From assembly GCF_025370255.1 (NCBI RefSeq), contig NZ_JAMTCD010000012.1, forward strand, positions 1-64,000: a stretch of DNA of 64,000 nucleotides. The letters are read 5' to 3'. The translations under genes and the position numbers were made by a program. This DNA is from Shewanella holmiensis (GTDB lineage: Bacteria; Pseudomonadota; Gammaproteobacteria; Enterobacterales; Shewanellaceae). Of the stretch, positions 13,001-19,000 are shown in pieces; position 1 is the stretch's first letter; each line of letters starts with the position of its first letter. The notes beneath the pieces are model-generated. The model worked only from the letters and a program-made list of their open reading frames with translations, was not told the origin of the DNA and did no database searches.

Positions 13001-16000
13001 GAGTTCCACCCACGGCACTTTTACGGGTGATGCCGCCCACGGCTTCACCTTCACGCCCTCCGCCAACTTCAGCGGCCAGCAGGTCGATGTGCAGTTCAGC
13101 GTCAGCGACGGTGGCGTCAACCAGGCGACCTTTGCCCGGCTGGACATCCGTCCGGTGGCCGATGTCCCGGTCTTCGAATACACCGGCGAGACCCATTCGC
13201 TCGCCCACCAGACCGACTTCGACAGCACCCTGTTGCACGGCCAGTTCGCTGACCCCACACCCCTGGGCTGGCACACCGATGCGCCCCAGGGCTCGGAAGT
13301 GGCGCGGCAGGATGTGTTCGGTGGCAGCGGTGGTGACCGCGCGCTGGAAATGATTTCCTCCGGGGCTGGCAAGGACAGCTCGGCCAACTTCTACCGCGTG
13401 CTCGACACGGTGCCCGGCCAGGAGCTGAAATTCAGTTTCGATGTCTCGCCGCGCAGCGGCTGGGCCGTGCCCCTGGTAGAAGTCTTGTGGGAAGGCAAGG
13501 TCATCGACAGCTTCACGCCCGCAGGGACGGATTTCAACCTTCAACGTCACGACTATCAGCTGACAGCCACCGGCGAGCATTCCAGGCTGGAGCTGCGTGT
13601 GGTTGGCGATCAGAGCGACATGCGCGCCATCTTCGACAAGCTGGAGATCAGCGACACGCCCCATCTGGACCGCGAGGCCCTGGTCAACAGCGAGCTTCAG
13701 CTCCACTTGCCCACCAATCTGCATCTGGCCGACACGGACGGCAGCGAAACGCTGAGCTATCTCATCAAGGGCTTGCCGGTGGGCTTCAGCCTGACGGATG
13801 GCAGCCACAGCATCACGGTCACGGCCGCCGATCAGGTGATCGATACCAAGGGCTGGCAACAGGATGCCCTGAGCGTGCAGGCGCCCAAGGACTTTGCCGG
13901 CACGCTGGAGCTCAGCGTCACCGGTCGCAGCGAAGAGGCCGGTAACCAGCAGACCGCCAGTTCCGCGGCACTGCCGGTGCGCCTGAGCTTCCAGCCGCTC
14001 GCCACGGCCGAAGACACGCCCCTGACCCTCAGCGAGAGCAAGCTGCTCGCGCTGGCCGGCGTAGTCCCGGCAGCTGGTGAGCACCTGAGCCTGAGTGATG
14101 TGCAAGTGGATCCGGCCTTCGGCCAGTTCAGCCACAACGCCGATGGCAGCTGGACCTTTACGCCGGCGGCCGATGTCGCTGCCGACCAGGTGCCGCTAAC
14201 GCTGACGGTGAGCGGCGGCGCGCAGCCCATCAGCAGTTCGCTGCAACTGAGCATCACGCCGGTGAATGACGCGCCGGTCATGGCGGCACAGACCCAGGCC
14301 GTGACCGAAGACGGCAGCTTGCTCAGCGGCCATATGGCGGCTACCGACGCCGATGCCGGCGACACGCACACCTTCAGCCTCGGCACCGCGGTGGACGGCT
14401 TCACGCTCAACACCGACGGCAGCTACAGCTTTGACCCCAGCCACGCCAGCTATCAGCACCTGGCGGCCGGCCAGACCCAGGCTGTGGTGATTCCGATCAC
14501 CGTGACCGACAGCGCTGGCGCGACCAGCACCCAGAATCTCACGATTACCCTCGCCGGCAGTAATGACGGCCCACTGGTGACCCACGGCACGGCGGCCACG
14601 GCAGCGGATTTGGGCGCGATCAATGAAGACACACCGCGCGTGTTCACCGAAGCCGAGCTGCTGCAGGCGGTGGGCGCCAGCGATGTGGATGACGGCGCCC
14701 AGCTGCACATCGTGGCCGGCTCGCTGACCAGCGCGCATGGCACGTTCACCGGCGATGCCACGCACGGCTTCACCTTCACCCCGGCCGCCAACTTCAGCGG
14801 CCAGGACGTGGACCTGCAGTTCAGCGTCAGCGATGGCACGGTCAGCCGCGAAGCGCATGGCCAGCTCGACATCACGCCGGTGGCCGACACACTCCGCGTG
14901 AGCGAGTTGCCGGAGTCAGGGCAGGCCAAGACCCTTGTTTCTTCGGTCGACTTCCAAGCGCACAGCAGCTTTGAGAGGATGCCGGCGACGATTCAGGGCT
15001 GGAATAACGAAGGGGGAGATTTGCTCCTGCAGCGCCCCAACGGTGGGGCCAACACGATGCTCGTGATGAGGGGCACGGACGATGCAACGGTCGGCACCCA
15101 TTTCGCCACCAAGCCAGGTCAAATTTATGAGCTGACCCTGAGTGCCTATTCCAGCGGCAACATCAAGCTTGAAGTGGTCTGGAACGGGCAAGTGGTTTCC
15201 AGCTACACCCCGGAAGGGGGGTGGGGTGAGCAAAGCTTCAGGTTCTTGGCCGACAGCGACCAGGGCTATCTGCAACTGCGCGCACATGATGGCGCAGGCC
15301 AATTTGCGCATGTGAACGTGGATTACACACATCTTCGTATGCGGGAGCCGCTGCCCGTGCTGGCAACCCAACCCGTTTCTCTGGGCGGCCTGGACACGTT
15401 CACGCAGTTCCACCTGAGGGATACGGACGGCAGCGAAACGCTCAGTTACGTCATCAAGGGTCTACCGGTCGGCTTCACGCTGAGTGATGGCAGCCACAGT
15501 GTCACCGTCACCACGGCGGATCAGGTGATCGACACGCAAGGATGGGCGCCGGATCAGCTGCATCTGATGGCACCGACCGGATTCGAAGGCGTCGTGGGGT
15601 TCCAGGTCGCGGCGCGCTCCGAAGAGGGTGCGAATCACCAGCAAGGTGCCCTCACTGCCTTTGTGCCGCAGGCACTGAGCTTCGATTCCCCGGTGGTGAT
15701 CGAGGACACCCCGCGCCACTTCAGCGAGGCGCAACTGCTGTCCTTCGCCGGCCTGCATGCCGCAGCCGGGGTCTCCTACGGCCTCAGCGATGTGCAGGTG
15801 GATGCGGCCTTCGGCCACTTCACCCACAACGGCGATGGCAGCTGGACCTTCACCCCGGCGGCCAATGTGTCGGCCGATCAGGTGCCCATCACCCTCACCG
15901 TTACCGGTGGCGCCCAGCCGCTCACGGCCTCGCTGGCGCTGAGTATCACGCCGGTGGTGGACACGCCACTCGGTGCCGGTGGCCAGACCGAGCTCACGGA

Positions 16001-19000
16001 CTTCAACCACCAGGCGGTGGGCTCCGCCGGTTGGGCCATGGTCGACCCATCCGGCATGGGCTGGCACACCGACCATGCCCAGGGTGTCGAGCTGGGTCAG
16101 GACAAACTCTATGGCGGCAGCAGCACCAGCAACCAGATCGTCAGCCTGAGTGCCAGCAGTGACGCCAATCTCTACCGTGACCTGTCCATCTCGGCCGGCG
16201 AGGTCGTTCATTTCGGGTTTGACCTCTCGGCGCGCGCTGGCGTTGCCATCGCGCCGCTGCAGGTGCTGTGGGAAGGCAAGGTCATCGACACCATCACGCC
16301 CGCCAGCGGCTACGCGATGGCGCACCATGAATATGACCTGGTGGCCACCGGCGCCAATTCGCGCCTGGAACTGCGCGCCACTGGCTCCGGTGATGCCCGC
16401 GCGTTGATCGACAACCTGCAGCTCAGCACAACGCCGCCCCAGGTGGCGCTGGTGAACCATGCGCTGCATCTGGATCTGGGCCAGAGCTTCCAGCTGGCCG
16501 ACACCGACGGCAGCGAGACGCTGAGCTACTTGATCAAGGACTTGCCGGTCGGCTTCACCCTCAGCGACGGTAGCCACAGCGTCACTGCGACCACGGCGGG
16601 GCAGCAGATCGACCTCAAGGGCTGGCAGCTGGATGCCCTCGTGCTGCAATCGCCTGCCGATTTTGAAGGCCAGCTGGCACTGAAAGTCAGCGCCAGCGCC
16701 GAAGAAGGCGCCACCCACCAAATCGCCACCTCGGCCGAGCTCTTGCTGCCGCTGAGCTTCGAGCGCTTGTCCACGGCGGAAGACACGCCGCGCAGCTTCA
16801 GCGAACGCGAGCTGCTGCAGTTGGCCGGCGCGGTACCGGCCCCGGGTCAGCACCTGAGCCTCAGCGATGTGCAAGTGGACCCGGCCTTTGGCCAAATCAC
16901 GCACAACGCCGATGGCAGCTGGACCTTCACCCCGGCGGCCAATGTGTCGGCGGACCAGGTGGCGCTGAACCTCACCGTGGCTGGCGGCGCGCAGCCGCAG
17001 CAGGTCGCCTTGCCGCTGCAGATCACTGCCGTGACCGACGCGCCGGTCGCGGGCATGCTGTCCATCCATCCCGACATCAGTAGCCAGAATCCCGGCAGCG
17101 CCGGCTGGGCTTACCTTGATCCGACCCAGGTAGGCTGGCATACCGACCACCATGAGGGGGTGTACATCGGCACGGCCACCCGTTACGGCGGCGCCGACAG
17201 CCACAGTCTGCTGGAGCTGTCGGGCCTGGCCTCGTCGCCCATGAATTTCTACCGCACCCTGAACACCCAGGCCGGGCAGACCCTGGTCTTCAGCTTTGAC
17301 CTGACCGGGCGCCCGGGACGGCCTGCGGCGACCATCGAGGTCTTGTTCGAGGGCAAGGTCATCGACACCCTGACGCCGGGCAACCAGGCCTACGACATGC
17401 AGCGGCATGAGTATGTCCTGACGGCCACGGGACCTGACTCGCGCCTGGAGCTGCGGCCCAGCGGCCAGGGCGATGCGCGGGCCTTATTCGACAACCTTCA
17501 GATCAGTCCGCCGCCCCAGGTGGCGCTTGTGAACCATGCGCTGCATCTGGATGTGGGTCAGGCCTTCCACCTGGCCGACACCGACGGCAGCGAAACCATC
17601 AGCTACCTGATCAATGGTCTGCCGGTGGGCTTCACGCTCAGCGATGGCAGCCACAGTGTCACCGTCACGACGGCCGGGCAGGTGATCGACACGGCAGGCT
17701 GGCAGATGGATGCCGTGACCGTAGAGGCGCCCAAGGATTTCGAAGGCCAGATCGACCTGAAAATCAGCGCACGCACCGAAGAAAGCGCCACGCACCAGAC
17801 CGTCACCTCGGCCGAACTGCCGCTGCCGCTGAGCTTCGAGCGCCTGTCCACGGCGGAAGACACGCCCCGCAGCTTCAGCGAACACGAGCTGCTGCAGCTG
17901 GCTGGCGTAGTCCCGGCCGCAGGCGAGCATCTGAGCCTCAGCGATGTGCAGGTGGACCCGGCCTTCGGCCATGTCACGCACAACGCCGATGGCAGCTGGA
18001 CCTTCACGCCCGTCGCCAATGTCTCGGCCGACCAGCTAGCGCTCACGCTGACGGTCACCGGCGGCGCGCAAGCCATCACGACCACCTTGCCGCTGGCCAT
18101 CACGCCGGTGGCGGATGCACCGGTGCGCGACGGCGCGCTCTCGATCACCACCGATTTCAGCAACCCCGTGCTGGGCGACCCCGGCTGGAAGCTGTCCGAC
18201 CCGACCCCGCTGGGCTGGCACAGCTCTGAAGCCAGCGGTGTGGAAATCGGCCAGGAGCGGCTCTACGGCGGCAGTGGCAACAACCAGATCCTCAGCCTGA
18301 CCGCGAGCTGGAGCAGCAACATCTACCGCGACCTGGCCACCCAGGCCGGTCAAACAGTGCATGTCGGCTTTGATCTCTCGGCCCGCCCGGGTTTTGCGAT
18401 GACGCCGGTCGAGGTGCTGTGGGAGGGCAAGGTGATCGACACCATCAGCCCGACCGCCGGCACCTTCGCCATGCAGCACCATGCCTACGACCTGGTGGCC
18501 ACCGGCAGCAACTCGCGCGTGGAGTTCCGCGCCACGGGGCAGGGCGAGGCGCGCGCCCTGTTCGACAACATCCAGATCGGCACCCCCGACCACCTGACGC
18601 TGGGCGATCAGGACATCCTGCTCAAGCCCTACCTCGGCTACCAGCTGGCGGACACCGATGGCAGCGAGACCCTGAGCTACGCCATCCATGGCCTGCCGGT
18701 GGGCTTCACGCTGACGGACGGCACGTACAGCGTCACGGTCGCTACAGCCGGGCAGGTGATCGAGACCACAGGCTGGAACCAGGAGGCGCTGGCCCTGCGC
18801 GCGCCGCATGACTTCCAGGGCGATACCAGCATCCAGGTGAGCGCCCGTGCCGAAGAAGGCAGCAATCACCAGAGCGCCAGCGCGGCGGACTTCACCCTGC
18901 ATCTGAGCGGCGTGCCCGTCAGCCATGTGGCGGTGATCGGCGGCGACACCGCCGTCACGGTGACGGAAGATCAGCAGGTCAATTCGCAGGGCAATCTGGA

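Noticed and set aside
10490..13330. Possible RTX calcium repeats (FGGSGGD, FGGTGKN)
   Set aside because: They occur once per lectin-like module and are not in tandem nine-residue arrays.
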